Part shown: piece by piece, positions 5,949-6,103 of the stretch
Layout of the letters: every line of letters begins with the position of its first letter
Position numbering within the stretch: the first letter of the stretch is position 1
Assembly (NCBI GenBank): GCA_003175915.1
Contig: PSRH01000066.1
Location: 1-6,103, forward strand
Reading direction: 5' to 3'
DNA from: Candidatus Melainabacteria bacterium
Lineage (GTDB): Bacteria > Cyanobacteriota > Vampirovibrionia > Obscuribacterales > Obscuribacteraceae
DNA: 6,103 nucleotides
Notes under the pieces: generated by a model
The model's input: the letters and a program-made list of their open reading frames with translations, nothing else
What the model was told of the DNA's origin: nothing
Databases searched by the model: none
Position numbers and translations under genes: made by a program

Positions 5949-6103
5949 ATGTCTTCACGCAAACGCGATCAGCACAATTTTTTTGATGAGTGGTCCTTGC
6001 TGCGTATGGATTTTCTCAAAAATCTGGGGCGCAAGATTTTGCCGGCCGGGCATTGGGAGCATGAGCAAAACCAGGGAACCGTATACTTAACTTTCGATGA
6101 TGG
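5949..6103 (+). CDS. Polysaccharide deacetylase-family protein (NodB homology), N-terminal part only
   Basis: ATG 5949 is the first start after an in-frame TGA at 5925, and the frame stays open to the window edge, giving 51 complete codons. The visible protein starts MSSRKRDQHNFFDEWSLLR and reaches VYLTFDDG at residues 44-51. TFDDG is the first motif of the NodB/polysaccharide deacetylase domain (carbohydrate esterase 4), whose second Asp normally binds the metal and whose first acts as base. The family removes acetyl groups from chitin-like polymers, peptidoglycan or other amino sugars. No signal peptide or membrane segment is visible in the first 43 residues, so the enzyme may be cytoplasmic or use another route. 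The Shine-Dalgarno context is poor; GGGAG at 5916-5920 is too far away. The rest of the domain is outside the window, so the family call rests on one motif and its position. Confidence 0.72.
   Translation, partial: MSSRKRDQHNFFDEWSLLRMDFLKNLGRKILPAGHWEHEQNQGTVYLTFDD

Overview
The window reads as ordinary bacterial chromosome of balanced base composition with normal coding density. It has no mobile-element, phage, CRISPR, tRNA or rRNA signal that I can see. Four complete genes lie on the minus strand: an alpha/beta hydrolase (5036-5827), a transglutaminase-like protein (4010-4840), a Ser/Thr protein kinase (2715-3899) and a class A penicillin-binding protein (486-2585). A polysaccharide deacetylase-family gene diverges from the hydrolase and runs off the right edge on the plus strand (5949-6103). 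The first codons of another minus-strand gene are at the left edge (1-33). A Hanks-type kinase with a bare C-terminal membrane anchor, together with the style of the neighbouring proteins, recalls Obscuribacterales-like non-photosynthetic Cyanobacteria (Melainabacteria/Vampirovibrionia). That placement is an impression from protein style, not a demonstrated assignment.

Layout from right to left: the hydrolase and deacetylase start back to back across a 121-nt intergenic region (5828-5948), which carries an 11-bp inverted repeat whose left arm covers the hydrolase ribosome-binding site. After the hydrolase comes a gap of about 195 nt, then the transglutaminase-like gene, a gap of about 110 nt, the kinase, a gap of 129 nt, and the penicillin-binding protein. 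No clear rho-independent terminator separates the kinase from the penicillin-binding protein, so partial co-transcription is possible, but the gaps are too wide to call a tight operon.

The most interesting non-coding stretch is 34-485, downstream of the penicillin-binding protein. On the minus strand it holds a good sigma-70-type promoter (TTGACA, 17 nt, TAGCAT at 366-338) abutting a 12-bp palindrome. About 110 nt further on is a strong intrinsic terminator (218-189). Just upstream of that terminator is a 13-bp hairpin that shares four bases with its 5' arm, so the two structures exclude each other over those bases. This is the architecture of either a short terminated RNA of about 143 nt or an attenuated leader controlling the gene that starts at the left edge.

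Functionally, the penicillin-binding protein (glycan polymerisation and cross-linking), the polysaccharide deacetylase-family gene and the membrane-anchored kinase could all act at the cell envelope. The sequence does not show that they work as one system. The transglutaminase-like protein, with an apparently complete Cys-His-Asp triad, is the least explained protein here.
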